A stretch of DNA of 64,000 nt from Nocardiopsis algeriensis (GTDB lineage: Bacteria; Actinomycetota; Actinomycetes; Streptosporangiales; Streptosporangiaceae), in the NCBI RefSeq assembly GCF_014203695.1, contig NZ_JACHJO010000012.1:62001-126000 (forward strand). Direction: 5' to 3'. The translations under genes and the position numbers were made by a program. The notes beneath the pieces are model-generated. The model did no database searches and was not told the DNA's origin. It saw nothing but the letters and a program-made list of their open reading frames with translations. This document shows, in pieces, positions 41,045 to 49,563 of this stretch. Numbering within the stretch: position 1 is the first letter of the stretch; each line of letters opens with the position of its first letter.

Positions 41045-42625
41045 ATGAGAAACGCTGCCCCCGGCTTCTCCTCCGGGCGCCGGAGGGGCGCCCTCCGCGC
41101 CGCCGCAGCGGCCGCCGTGCTCCCCCTGGCACTGATCTCCGCGCCCGCCTCCGCCCACGAGGCGGCCGAAGAGCTGCGCGCCGACCTCGACGAGATCCTG
41201 TCCGACCCCTCCCTCGCGGTGTCGGGGGTCGTCGTCCTCGACCCCGGGACCGGCGAGCGGCTGTACGAGCGCGACGCGGCGGAGTCCCTGCTGCCCGCCT
41301 CCAACATGAAGCTGTTCACCTCGGCCGCCGCGCTGGAGGTGCTGGGGCCCGACCACACCTTCTCCACACAGGTGGTGGCAGGGGAGCGGCGCGGATACCG
41401 CGGCGCGGTCGACAGCCTGTACCTGGTCGGCGGCGGGGACCCCACGCTGACCGCGGACGACATCGACGCGCTCGCCGAGGAGGTGGCCGACGCGGGGGTC
41501 CGCCTCGTGCGCGGCGACGTGTACGCCGACGACACGTGGTTCGACGGCGAGCGCCTCGTGGACGACTGGTGGCCCGAGGACGAGCCCTACGCCTACTCCG
41601 CGCAGATCTCCGCGCTCACCGTCGCCCACGGGGAGCGGTACGACACCGGGGTGACGGAGGTCGTCGTCTCGCCGGGCACGCGGGGGGAGGCCCCGCGGGT
41701 CGACCTCGGCGCGGCCGCGGGCTACGCGGAGCTGGACAACCGGGCCGTCACCGGTGCGCCCGGGAGCGCGAACACGCTGCGGGTGGACCGCCCGGCCGGG
41801 GCCAACACCGTCGTGGTCGGCGGCTCGATCCCGGAGGGCGCCTCTCCCGTGACGGCGCTGCGCACGGTCGAGGAGCCGGCCCTGCTGGCCGGGCACCTGT
41901 TCGAGCAGGCGCTGGAGCGGCACGGCGTGACGGTGGAGGGGGACGTCGAGGCGGGCGCGGTGCCCGGGCGCGGCAGGACCGAGGTCCTGGGCAGCCACAC
42001 CTCGCCCGAGCTGTCGGAGATCTTCGTCCCCTTCCTCAAGCTCAGCAACAACGGCCACGCGGAGATGCTGATCAAGAGCATCGGCAGGGAGACCGCGGGG
42101 GAGGGCACCTGGGAGGCCGGGCTCACCGGTGTGGAGGAAGCCCTGACCGGGCTCGGGGTGGACACCAGCGGCATGGTGTTCCACGACGGCTCGGGCCTCT
42201 CGCGCACCGACCGCACCACCGCCGACGCCGTCACCGGACTGCTGGCCGAGGCACGCGACGAGGACTGGTACCCCGTGTTCCGCGAGGCGCTGCCCGTGGC
42301 GGGCGAGGCCGACCAGTTCACGGGAGGCACCCTCAGGTTCCGGATGGGCGGCACCGCGGCGCAGGGTGCCGTACGGGCCAAGACCGGGACGATGTCGGGG
42401 GTGAGCGCCCTGTCGGGGTACGTCTCCGGGCCCGACGGCGAGCTGGTGTTCAGCGTCCTCAACAACGGCCACACCGGCCCGGCGCCGACCGGGGTGCAGG
42501 ACGCGGTGGCGATCCGGCTGGCCGAGTACCTGGGCAACACGGCGTCCCAGGGCGTGAGCCCGCTCAGCGCGCGGGCGCCGCAGCCCGGCGGGGAGCTGGA
42601 ATGCTCGTGGGAGCTGACCTGCTGA
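41045..42625 (+). CDS. dacB: D-alanyl-D-alanine carboxypeptidase/endopeptidase (PBP4 type)
   Basis: A 526-residue exported penicillin-binding protein of peptidase family S13. Signal peptide (about 1-37, ASA-H cleavage). Active-site motifs: SNMK (Ser86, Lys89), SNN in LKLSNNGHAEML, and KTG in RAKTGTMSGVSALSGY. The large domain insertion between SxxK and SxN typical of S13 is present (about 110-330). It trims D-Ala or cuts cross-links in peptidoglycan. ATG 41045 is chosen over 41015 because TAGGAG lies just upstream and a signal peptide then follows. Confidence 0.93.
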   Translation: MRNAAPGFSSGRRRGALRAAAAAAVLPLALISAPASAHEAAEELRADLDEILSDPSLAVSGVVVLDPGTGERLYERDAAESLLPASNMKLFTSAAALEVLGPDHTFSTQVVAGERRGYRGAVDSLYLVGGGDPTLTADDIDALAEEVADAGVRLVRGDVYADDTWFDGERLVDDWWPEDEPYAYSAQISALTVAHGERYDTGVTEVVVSPGTRGEAPRVDLGAAAGYAELDNRAVTGAPGSANTLRVDRPAGANTVVVGGSIPEGASPVTALRTVEEPALLAGHLFEQALERHGVTVEGDVEAGAVPGRGRTEVLGSHTSPELSEIFVPFLKLSNNGHAEMLIKSIGRETAGEGTWEAGLTGVEEALTGLGVDTSGMVFHDGSGLSRTDRTTADAVTGLLAEARDEDWYPVFREALPVAGEADQFTGGTLRFRMGGTAAQGAVRAKTGTMSGVSALSGYVSGPDGELVFSVLNNGHTGPAPTGVQDAVAIRLAEYLGNTASQGVSPLSARAPQPGGELECSWELTC

Positions 42626-42644
42626 CGGCGGGCCGTCCCTGACG

Positions 42645-42684
42645 GCGCGGGGCCCGGACGGGACGCCTCGTCCGGGCCCCGCGC
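42645..42684 (+). terminator. hairpin after dacB
   Basis: Perfect 16-bp arms 42645-42660 and 42669-42684 with an 8-base loop, 20 bases after the stop. Confidence 0.75.
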
Positions 42685-42776
42685 ACCGCAGGACCGGTGG
42701 CCGCGGCTGTTCCGGGCCTCACACGCGTCCGCCACCGGGAGCGGCCGCCGAGCGGGCCCGGCGCGGTGCGCCGCCC

Positions 42777-42863
42777 GACCAGTCGCACCTGACCCGCGAG
42801 TTCACCGCCGTCATCGGGGTTCCGCCGGCGCGCTATGCGGCGGAAGGGGCACCAGGCGCCTGA
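42777..42863 (+). pseudogene. AraC-family C-terminal remnant
   Basis: Plus-strand codons read DQSHLTREFTAVIGVPPARY..., the standard end of the second AraC helix-turn-helix, then a stop at 42861-42863. Nothing upstream encodes the rest of the regulator, and the fragment overlaps the 3' end of the TetR gene on the other strand. Confidence 0.6.
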
Positions 42864-43389
42864 GGACGCGGTGCACCTGGTCGGCGCCGGGCGGGGGATC
42901 CTCGGTGCAGGCGCGCAGGAACAGGCCGTCGACCGCGGCCGCGGCCGCGGCGCGGTCCACGGGATCAGGGAGGTAGCGGGAGAGGAAGGCGTCCACGGCG
43001 CGGTTCCAGCGGTCGGCCTCGGCCCGCAGGCCCGGATGGCGGGCGGCCATGAGGAAGAGCTCCCACTCGGCCGTCAGCCGGATCCGGTCCCCCGGGGAGG
43101 ACGCGGTGAGCAGCGCGGAGAAGTCGCGCAGGGCGGTGGCGGGGTCGCCGGGCAGCGACCGAACGGCCTCGACGTAGTCGTCGTTGACCCGGACGAGCGC
43201 GTCGACGAGCATGTCCTGGACGGTGGCGTAGTAGTAGGTGACAGCGCTGGGCGGGACCCCCGCCTCGGAGGCGACGCGGCGCTGGGTCACCGCGGCGGTG
43301 CCGCCGCGCTCGACCAGGCGCATGACGGCGTCCAGCAGCAGCTGCCGGCGCTGCTGCCCCTTGCGTCTGCGGCCGTCGGGTTCCTCCAC
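42811..43389 (-). CDS. TetR/AcrR family transcriptional regulator
   Basis: A 192-residue regulator. The N-terminal TetR helix-turn-helix has RRQLLLDAVMRLVERGGTAAVTQRRVASEAGVPPSAVTYYY (about 14-54). The remainder is the helical ligand/dimerisation domain (TetR_C_6-like). GTG 43389 follows GGGAGGAA. It lies 16 bases downstream of the SMR pump gene on the same strand; it most likely controls that pump and itself. Its last codons overlap the AraC remnant. Confidence 0.88.
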   Translation of the reverse strand: MEEPDGRRRKGQQRRQLLLDAVMRLVERGGTAAVTQRRVASEAGVPPSAVTYYYATVQDMLVDALVRVNDDYVEAVRSLPGDPATALRDFSALLTASSPGDRIRLTAEWELFLMAARHPGLRAEADRWNRAVDAFLSRYLPDPVDRAAAAAAVDGLFLRACTEDPPPGADQVHRVLRRLVPLPPHSAPAEPR

Positions 43390-43405
43390 CGGTTTTCCTC
43401 CCGCG

Positions 43406-43729
43406 TCAGTGCCGTCCGCCCATCTCCAGGGCCATCACGCCCGCGATGACGAGGGCGATGCCGCCGACCTGGACCCAGGTGAGGGACTCCCCGAAGAAGA
43501 CGGTGCCGATCACCGCGACCAGGGCGATGCCGACGGCGGCCCACACACCGTAGGCCACGCCGAGGTCCATGCCGCGGGTGAGGGACTGGCTGAGCATGAC
43601 GAAGGCGCCGATGTAGCCGACGGCGACGACGACCGAGGGGACGAGCTTGGTGAAGCCCTCGGAGAGCTTGAGCGCGGAGGTGGCGGTCACCTCGAAGGCG
43701 ATCGCGCCGAGCAGCCACAACCATGCCAT
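43406..43729 (-). CDS. SMR-family small multidrug/guanidinium-type efflux protein
   Basis: A 107-residue, four-helix SMR transporter of standard length. The conserved Glu13 lies in LLGAIAFEVTATSALKLSEGF and the later helices have VAYGVWAAVGIALVAVIG and WVQVGGIALVIAGV, as in EmrE/SugE/QacC. It functions as a proton-coupled antiporter dimer. The GMDLGVAYGVWAAVG segment fits the multidrug rather than the Gdx subclass, but this cannot be settled by eye. Pairs with the TetR gene. Confidence 0.92.
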   Translation of the reverse strand: MAWLWLLGAIAFEVTATSALKLSEGFTKLVPSVVVAVGYIGAFVMLSQSLTRGMDLGVAYGVWAAVGIALVAVIGTVFFGESLTWVQVGGIALVIAGVMALEMGGRH

Positions 43730-44004
43730 GGGGAGACCCGTCTGCAGAGAAAGCTGAGCGAACGCTCCAGATTCTATGCCGGGACCGGACCCCCGCGTGC
43801 GTGTCGGGGTCGGAGTTGGCCGTAATCTCGTATCCGGTGCGTTTGTCCTTTGCTCAGGTGTGTATCGTCGGCGACCTCGGTGCCCGTGCTCCGCGCCGGA
43901 TAACCGCTCCATACCGAAGTACGGAATTTCTGAACCTTTTCCGTGCCGACGCGTCCTAGTACCCGAGACCCACGGCGTTCGAGGTGAAACATGGAGGTCC
44001 AGAC
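43730..44004. promoter_or_regulatory. divergent promoter region
   Basis: Lies between the SMR pump (minus) and the L,D-transpeptidase (plus). An AT-richer segment at 43915-43945 precedes the latter. No gene or palindrome stands out. Confidence 0.4.
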
Positions 44005-45309
44005 GTGAGGGGCAAGTCCCACCCATCGGTGGTCCGGCGGTTCGGCATCGGACTGGCGGCGCTCGCGCTCGTCGCCACCGCCTGTTCGTCCAACGACGCG
44101 GAGACGCAGAGCAGCAGCAGCGCCGAGCCCGAGGTGGACGACGCGGCGCAGCTGGCGATCACCCCCGCGGACGGCACCGAGGCGCTCGCGCCCAACACGC
44201 CCATCCAGGTCACCGCCGAGGGCGGGACCATCACCGAGGTCAAGGTCGACCAGGTCGTCCCCGCCGAGGCCGGCGCCGAGGGCGGCGAGGCCGAGGACCC
44301 GTCGCTCTACGAGATGACCGGGAGCCTCAACGAGGACGGCACGCTGTGGGTCAGCGACTGGAACCTGCGCCCGGGTGCCGAGGTCGTGGTCACCGCCACC
44401 GCCGAGAACGCCGAGGGTGAGACCAGCGAGCTCGTCCACGAGTTCACCACCGAGGAGGCCGTCCCCGGGCAGCGCCTGGAGCTCCTCTCCAACTTCCCCA
44501 GCTCGGGGCAGACCGTCGGCGTGGGCATGCCGATCGTCGTCAACTTCGACCTCCCGGTGACCAACAAGGCCGAGGTCGAGAACTCCATGGAGGTCATCTC
44601 CGAGCAGGGCATCCAGGGCGCCTGGAACTGGCCGAGCGACACCATGGCGGTCTTCCGCCCCGAGACCTACTGGGAGCCCTACCAGTCCGTCCAGGTCGAC
44701 ATGCACCTGGCGGGCGTCGAGGCCTCCGAGGGCGTCTACGGGGTGAAGAACTACCAGCTCGACTTCGAGATCGGGCGCGAGCTGATCATGACCATGCACG
44801 TGCCCGACCACGAGATGGTCGTCACCGTCGACGGCGAGCACGAGCGCACGATCCCCGTGAGCAACGGCAAGGGCAGCCGCAACTTCGACACCACCACCAC
44901 GGGCGTCCACGTGCTGATGGAGCGCTACGAGAGCCTGACCATGGACTCCACCACCGTGGGCATCCCGGAGGACTCCCCCGGCGCCTACAACGTGGACGTC
45001 CAGTACGCGGTCCGCACCACCAACAGCGGCGAGTTCCTGCACGAGGCGTCCTACAACGGCAACATCGGCACCGCCAACACCTCCAACGGCTGCACCAACC
45101 TGGACATGGTCAACGCCAGGTGGGTCTTCGAGAACACCCTCATGGGTGACATCCTCGACACCACCGGTACCTCCCGTGAGCTGGAGTGGCACAACGGCTG
45201 GGGCTACTGGCAGATGTCCTGGGACGAGTGGCTGGCCAACAGCGCCACCGGTGAGGCCCACGTGACCGACGGCTCCGGCACCCCCGGCCCGGTCCACGGG
45301 GCCCAGTAG
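44005..45309 (+). CDS. L,D-transpeptidase lipoprotein (Ig-like domains plus YkuD)
   Basis: A 434-residue cell-wall enzyme organised like mycobacterial LdtMt2. Signal peptide with lipobox LVATAC (Cys about 27), acidic tether, two Ig-like domains (about 45-250), YkuD domain (about 255-390) and a short Trp-rich C-terminal tail (WHNGWGYWQMSWDEW). The catalytic Cys is in TSNGCTNLD near residue 363. The His that normally precedes GC (SHGC) is Asn here. GTG 44005 has GGAGG 7 bases upstream and is preferred to GTG 43984. It makes 3-3 peptidoglycan cross-links if active. Confidence 0.88.
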   Translation: MRGKSHPSVVRRFGIGLAALALVATACSSNDAETQSSSSAEPEVDDAAQLAITPADGTEALAPNTPIQVTAEGGTITEVKVDQVVPAEAGAEGGEAEDPSLYEMTGSLNEDGTLWVSDWNLRPGAEVVVTATAENAEGETSELVHEFTTEEAVPGQRLELLSNFPSSGQTVGVGMPIVVNFDLPVTNKAEVENSMEVISEQGIQGAWNWPSDTMAVFRPETYWEPYQSVQVDMHLAGVEASEGVYGVKNYQLDFEIGRELIMTMHVPDHEMVVTVDGEHERTIPVSNGKGSRNFDTTTTGVHVLMERYESLTMDSTTVGIPEDSPGAYNVDVQYAVRTTNSGEFLHEASYNGNIGTANTSNGCTNLDMVNARWVFENTLMGDILDTTGTSRELEWHNGWGYWQMSWDEWLANSATGEAHVTDGSGTPGPVHGAQ

Positions 45310-45340
45310 GCCTCGGGGCAGGACCCCGAACGAACGCCGC

Positions 45341-45376
45341 GAGGGCGCCGGGAACCGCAGGGTTCCCGGCGCCCTC
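45341..45376. terminator. bidirectional hairpin between convergent genes
   Basis: Perfect 16-bp arms 45341-45356 and 45361-45376 with loop GCAG. It sits between the L,D-transpeptidase (plus) and the membrane protein gene ending at 45420 (minus). Confidence 0.8.
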
Positions 45377-45419
45377 GTTCCGTTCCCGGTGGAACGGCGG
45401 GGAAGCCCCGCCCCACCGC

Positions 45420-46550
45420 TCAGGTGTCGGAGGCGCAGTCGGGGCAGGGCGGGGCGGGGCCCCTCGTGCCGGCTGCCTTCGCCCCGGCCTCCTCGCCGCC
45501 AGGGGACGCCAGGTCCGCGGTCCCGCCGGGGGAGTGTCCCGGACAGGGGTCGCTGCCGCAGGAGAGCAGGACCAGGCGCACGGAGTCAGGACCGTCCACC
45601 TCCACGGTGACGGACGCCGAGGCGGGCTGCGCTCCGACCACGGGGCCGCCGCAGGCCTCGTCGGCGGCGCACACACGCAGGTACAGCGTGGAGCCCGCGC
45701 CCACCGGTCCGCTGCGCCAGTAGGCGCCCACCACGTGATCGCCCATCCGGGTGCGGGTGCTGTGCCCGGGGGCGGCCAGATCGACCTCGAGGTGCCGGGA
45801 GCCGTCGGCCGCCGCGATGTGCACCGTCGTCCGGCCGCTCTCCGCCGCGGGGGAGGGGGCCGACGTGTCCGGAAGAGGACCGGTCAGGGCCAGGGGAACG
45901 AGGAGCAGCGCGGCAGCCAGGACCGGTAGGGGGACCGCGCCCTCCGAGACCGGGCCCTCCGCGACCGCGGCCTCGGGCAGGCGCACACGGCCGGGCAGGC
46001 CCGCGAGCAGCCGTGCGGCCCGGCGGGGGCCCAAGGTGCCGGGGAGCTCCCGCAGCGGGGAGCGACCGGTGAGCACGCTCACCGGCACGGGCAGGAGGAG
46101 GGCGGGCAGCATCGCGGCGAGGGCCGCCGCGGCCGGAAGCAGGACCCACTCCGCCCCGGCGGCGGCCGGCCGGGGCACGAACGCGATCGCGGCCCAGCCG
46201 AGGCAGCCCAGAGCAGCCGCCCACAGAAGGGTCCAGGGCAGGAGGCGCCACGCGCGGCGCCAGGCGTCGCGCGGGGCCACCCGCCGGCCGAGGAGCACTC
46301 CGGCAACGGTCAGCAGTGCGGCGTTGAGGGCCGTGGGCACACCTGCGGCCAGGGCCGCCAGCGCGAGAGCGGTGAAGGCGGTGAGGACCGCGGAGGCGTC
46401 TCCGGAGACCTCGTGGGCGGACAACGCCGCGGACGCCGCGGCGGTCAGCAGCGCGGCGGGCAGCAGAGGGAGGACGGCGGCGGTGAGCAGGTCCCGCAGG
46501 TGTCCGGCCCGCACGGTGGGACGCCTACCCGTACCGGTACGACGGTCCAT
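45420..46550 (-). CDS. multi-pass membrane protein with C-terminal extracytoplasmic domain (376 aa)
   Basis: Unrecognised. Five or six hydrophobic helices (about 20-45, 55-85, 105-130, 138-160, 212-230) precede a soluble beta-type domain (TTVHIAAADGSRHLEVDLA, then VVGAYWRSGPVGAGSTLYLRVC) with cysteine pairs, ending CPDCASDT. The disulfide-like cysteines suggest an outside location. ATG 46550 is preferred to GTG 46565 because AAGGGA then falls at correct spacing. Confidence 0.65.
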   Translation of the reverse strand: MDRRTGTGRRPTVRAGHLRDLLTAAVLPLLPAALLTAAASAALSAHEVSGDASAVLTAFTALALAALAAGVPTALNAALLTVAGVLLGRRVAPRDAWRRAWRLLPWTLLWAAALGCLGWAAIAFVPRPAAAGAEWVLLPAAAALAAMLPALLLPVPVSVLTGRSPLRELPGTLGPRRAARLLAGLPGRVRLPEAAVAEGPVSEGAVPLPVLAAALLLVPLALTGPLPDTSAPSPAAESGRTTVHIAAADGSRHLEVDLAAPGHSTRTRMGDHVVGAYWRSGPVGAGSTLYLRVCAADEACGGPVVGAQPASASVTVEVDGPDSVRLVLLSCGSDPCPGHSPGGTADLASPGGEEAGAKAAGTRGPAPPCPDCASDT

Positions 46551-46686
46551 CGGCGTTCCCTTCACTTGTCACCCGCACGAAGCCTACGCTCTCGGTGAGC
46601 ACGGCGCTGCCCCGGGTCACGGAAAGGGAGGCGGGAGAAGGGGCGGTGCCGTTCCCGGGGTGGAGCCGCCCCGGGAACGGTGCGGG

Positions 46687-46929
46687 TCACCAGGCCCGGA
46701 TGCCGCCGACGGGCGCGGGGAGCCGCTCGTTGAGCCAGGTCCACGTGCCGTTGTTCTCGGTGAAGCGGCGCTGGACGCGCTGGACCTCGGCGAGCGGCTC
46801 CGCGAGCACCTCGCGCCAGTTCCCGGCTGCGCGCTCCTCCAGGTAGAGGCTGCGCGCGTCGGTGCGCATGCGCACCGCCTGGACGGTGCGGGAAGTGCCG
46901 TTGCTCAGCTGGATGCGGTAATAGGCCAT
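46687..46929 (-). CDS. small hypothetical protein (80 aa)
   Basis: Unrecognised but well formed: MAYYRIQLSNGTSRTVQAVRM, then SLYLEERAAGNWREVLAEPL and a Trp-rich end. Pattern of a small all-beta domain with a helix. ATG 46929 has AGGGA upstream. It stands alone; 46930-47256 contains no gene. Confidence 0.65.
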   Translation of the reverse strand: MAYYRIQLSNGTSRTVQAVRMRTDARSLYLEERAAGNWREVLAEPLAEVQRVQRRFTENNGTWTWLNERLPAPVGGIRAW

Positions 46930-47256
46930 GGGAATTCCCTGGGTTCGCTGCGTTCTCTGAAAAGGGGAAGAACGGTGCTGTCCGGAACAGAACAGCAGAC
47001 ATGACACATGCGATGGAGAAGCGAATTGCCCGGTGCGCGCGGCGGGGCCCGTGAAGGGCCGCAGAAGTGCCGTGGCAGCGTGGAGCCGGGACCCGGGATG
47101 CTCCGGGACGGGCGCGGGTGCCGGGGCACCGTGCTGTCCGCGTCTTCGGACTCTACCTCCGTCCGGAGGTGCTCCGAGCCGAAAAACGGACAAGAGGGAA
47201 GTGAATTTTCGATGTTTTCCGAGTGGGCGGCAAGGCTGCCTCGGGAGAAATACGGA
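46930..47256. other. intergenic region, nothing recognised
   Basis: Promoter side of the 80-residue protein gene and downstream side of the NADAR gene. I see no gene and no repeat here. Confidence 0.5.
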
Positions 47257-47289
47257 ACACCCCCCGACAGGAGAAGTGTCGGGGGGTGT
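47257..47289 (-). terminator. hairpin after the NADAR gene
   Basis: ACACCCCCCGACA (47257-47269) / TGTCGGGGGGTGT (47277-47289), 8 bases beyond the minus-strand stop at 47297. Confidence 0.75.
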
Positions 47290-47296
47290 CGGGAAT

Positions 47297-47863
47297 TCAG
47301 ACCGCGGCGAGCCGGGCCCGGGCCTCCATCAGTGCGAACCCCAGAAGGTTGAGCCCCCGCCAGTTCTCGGGACGTTCGGCGTCGTCGTGGGCGGCACCCA
47401 TACCGATGCCCCACACGCGGTCGCGGGGACTGGCCTCCACGAGCACCCGCTTCCCCGTTCCCAGCAGGTAGTCCCGCAGTGCGGGGTCGTGGCCGAACTT
47501 GGCGACGCTGCCCTCCACCACGATCCCGAAGCGGGCAGCCTCCCACTCCTCCTGGACGAAGCCGCGCACCTTGCGGCCGAGTGCCTTGGCCTGCCTGGGA
47601 TGGTCCGCCCGGAGGATCTCCTCCAGGATCTCCTCGTCCCCGAACAGCCGCGCCTTGCCGGCCATCATGTAGTGCTCGGCGGTCCGGTAGGAGGTTCCGT
47701 CCGCGGTGAACTCCGCGGGCCACCACTGGGAGAGGCAGCTTGTCGACAGCCCACCTGCCGCCGGCGGCCTGTGCCCCCAGAAGTGCAGGTACTTGATCCG
47801 CCCCTGCACCGCCAGCAGGTCCGCCACCGACCGTGCGTCCTCGGGTCCGGGTCCTTCGCTCAT
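47297..47863 (-). CDS. NADAR family protein (YbiA-like N-glycosidase)
   Basis: A 188-residue protein with the NADAR fold: YLHFWGHRPP, LSQWWPAEFTADGTSYRTAEHYMMAGKARLFGD (about 45-80) and VWGIGMGAAHDDAERPENWRGLNLLGFALMEAR near the C terminus. E. coli YbiA and plant relatives hydrolyse early riboflavin-pathway intermediates; other NADAR proteins remove ADP-ribose from DNA or nucleotides. It has no toxin or DarT-like partner next to it. ATG 47863. A 7-bp tandem repeat lies 48 bases upstream of the start. Confidence 0.9.
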   Translation of the reverse strand: MSEGPGPEDARSVADLLAVQGRIKYLHFWGHRPPAAGGLSTSCLSQWWPAEFTADGTSYRTAEHYMMAGKARLFGDEEILEEILRADHPRQAKALGRKVRGFVQEEWEAARFGIVVEGSVAKFGHDPALRDYLLGTGKRVLVEASPRDRVWGIGMGAAHDDAERPENWRGLNLLGFALMEARARLAAV

Positions 47864-47910
47864 GGGGGCAGCCTGGCAGAGGCCGCCGACATTCCGGTAC
47901 CGCTTTTCCC

Positions 47911-48280
<370 letters not shown>

Positions 48281-48787
48281 ATGGCTGAACCCGTGTGGCT
48301 CAGTGACGAGGAGCAGCGGGCCTGGCGGACCTTCCTGGCCGCCGTCCGCCTGCTGGAGTCCTCGCTCGACCGCCAGCTCAGGCAGGACTCCGGAATGCCG
48401 CACACCTACTACCAGGCGCTGGCGATGCTCTCCGAGGCGCCTGGACGCTCGCTGGCGATGGGCGAGCTGGCCCGGTTGCTGCGGTCGTCGCCGAGCCGCC
48501 TCTCGCACGCGGCGGCCCGTCTGGAGGAGGAAGGGCTGATCCGCCGCTCCCGCAGGGAGGGGAATCGCCGGACCACCGTCGCGGAGCTGACGCCGCGCGG
48601 GATGGAGGTGCTGGAGGCGGCCGCGCCGGGGCACGCCGGTGAGGTGCGGCGCGTGCTGTTCGACGTGCTCGACAAGGAGCAGGTGGACCAGTTGCGGCGC
48701 ATCTCCGAGGCGGTGCTCGGTGTGCTCGACCCCTGCGGAAAGGAAGTGCGGTACGCGGAACCGCCGCGTACCGAGAGTGGGAACTGA
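48281..48787 (+). CDS. MarR family transcriptional regulator
   Basis: A 168-residue winged-helix regulator: helical N terminus, ALAMLSEAPGRSLAMGELARLLRSSPSRLSHAAARLEEEGLI (about 46-87) as helix-turn-helix, and the wing RRSRREGNRRTTVAELTPRG. The DoxX gene follows 209 bases downstream in the same direction; regulation of it is possible but the gap argues for a separate promoter. Confidence 0.9.
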   Translation: MAEPVWLSDEEQRAWRTFLAAVRLLESSLDRQLRQDSGMPHTYYQALAMLSEAPGRSLAMGELARLLRSSPSRLSHAAARLEEEGLIRRSRREGNRRTTVAELTPRGMEVLEAAAPGHAGEVRRVLFDVLDKEQVDQLRRISEAVLGVLDPCGKEVRYAEPPRTESGN

Positions 48788-48996
48788 ACCACTTTCTGTT
48801 GCGCGCCCTGAGCAGGAGGAACGCGGAGCGGGAGAAATTGGTGGCGTCGGCACTCTATGTGCTCGGGTGATCGCGGGTTAGCATCTGCCTTCCCGGAAAA
48901 AGGTTGCGGTCTCAAATGTTGGACGGGGAGCCGGGTCCCGATCCGACGGGAGAGCGCGGTCCTTCCGGGATACCCGATCACAGAACAGGAAACCCG

Positions 48997-49461
48997 ATGG
49001 CCGAGAAGTCAATCGCCTCCAGGACCACCGCGCTGCCGCCCGTGCTCGGCGACGCCGCCGCCCTCTTCGCGAGGGTCGCGGTCGGTATCGTCTTCATCGC
49101 CCACGGCTGGCCCAAGCTCGCCGACGCCGAGGGCACCGCCCAGGGGTTCGCCGCCCTCGGCATCCCCTTTCCCCGATTCTCCGCGCTGCTGGGCGCGGTG
49201 ATCGAGGTCGGGGGTGGGATCGCGCTCGTCGTCGGTCTCGCCCTCCCCCTCGCGGGGCTCGCCCTGGCGTTCATGATGGCCAACGCCTACTTCTTCGCCC
49301 ACCTGGGCGACCCCCTCGTCGGGGGATACGAGTTCCTGCTGGTGCTGGCCGCCACCTCCCTGGCCCTCGGCTTCGCGGGCGGCCGCTTCGCCCTCGACAG
49401 CCTCATGCCGTGGAGCAGGCGCGGCCGCAGCCGCGGGACCCGCGTGGCCGACTCCGTGTAG
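48997..49461 (+). CDS. DoxX family membrane protein
   Basis: A 154-residue protein with four membrane helices. ARVAVGIVFIAHGWPKLAD (about 26-44) is the DoxX family signature, then FPRFSALLGAVIEVGGGIALVVGL and NAYFFAHLGDPLVGGYEFLLVLAA. Members are linked to thiosulfate:quinone oxidoreductase or to membrane oxidoreductase complexes; the role here is unknown. ATG 48997 follows AACAGGAAA. Confidence 0.88.
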   Translation: MAEKSIASRTTALPPVLGDAAALFARVAVGIVFIAHGWPKLADAEGTAQGFAALGIPFPRFSALLGAVIEVGGGIALVVGLALPLAGLALAFMMANAYFFAHLGDPLVGGYEFLLVLAATSLALGFAGGRFALDSLMPWSRRGRSRGTRVADSV

Positions 49462-49471
49462 CCGTACGTTC

Positions 49472-49505
49472 CCGGGCCGCCCGCAGCCGGAGGCGGGCGG
49501 CCCGG
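49472..49505. terminator. hairpin between DoxX and nhaA
   Basis: 13-bp arms 49472-49484 and 49493-49505 with an 8-base loop, between convergent genes. Confidence 0.7.
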
Positions 49506-49563
49506 ACCGCCACGCCGGGAAGGGAAAAGCCGCCCCCGGCCCGTGCGTGCCGACCCGCGTGCG

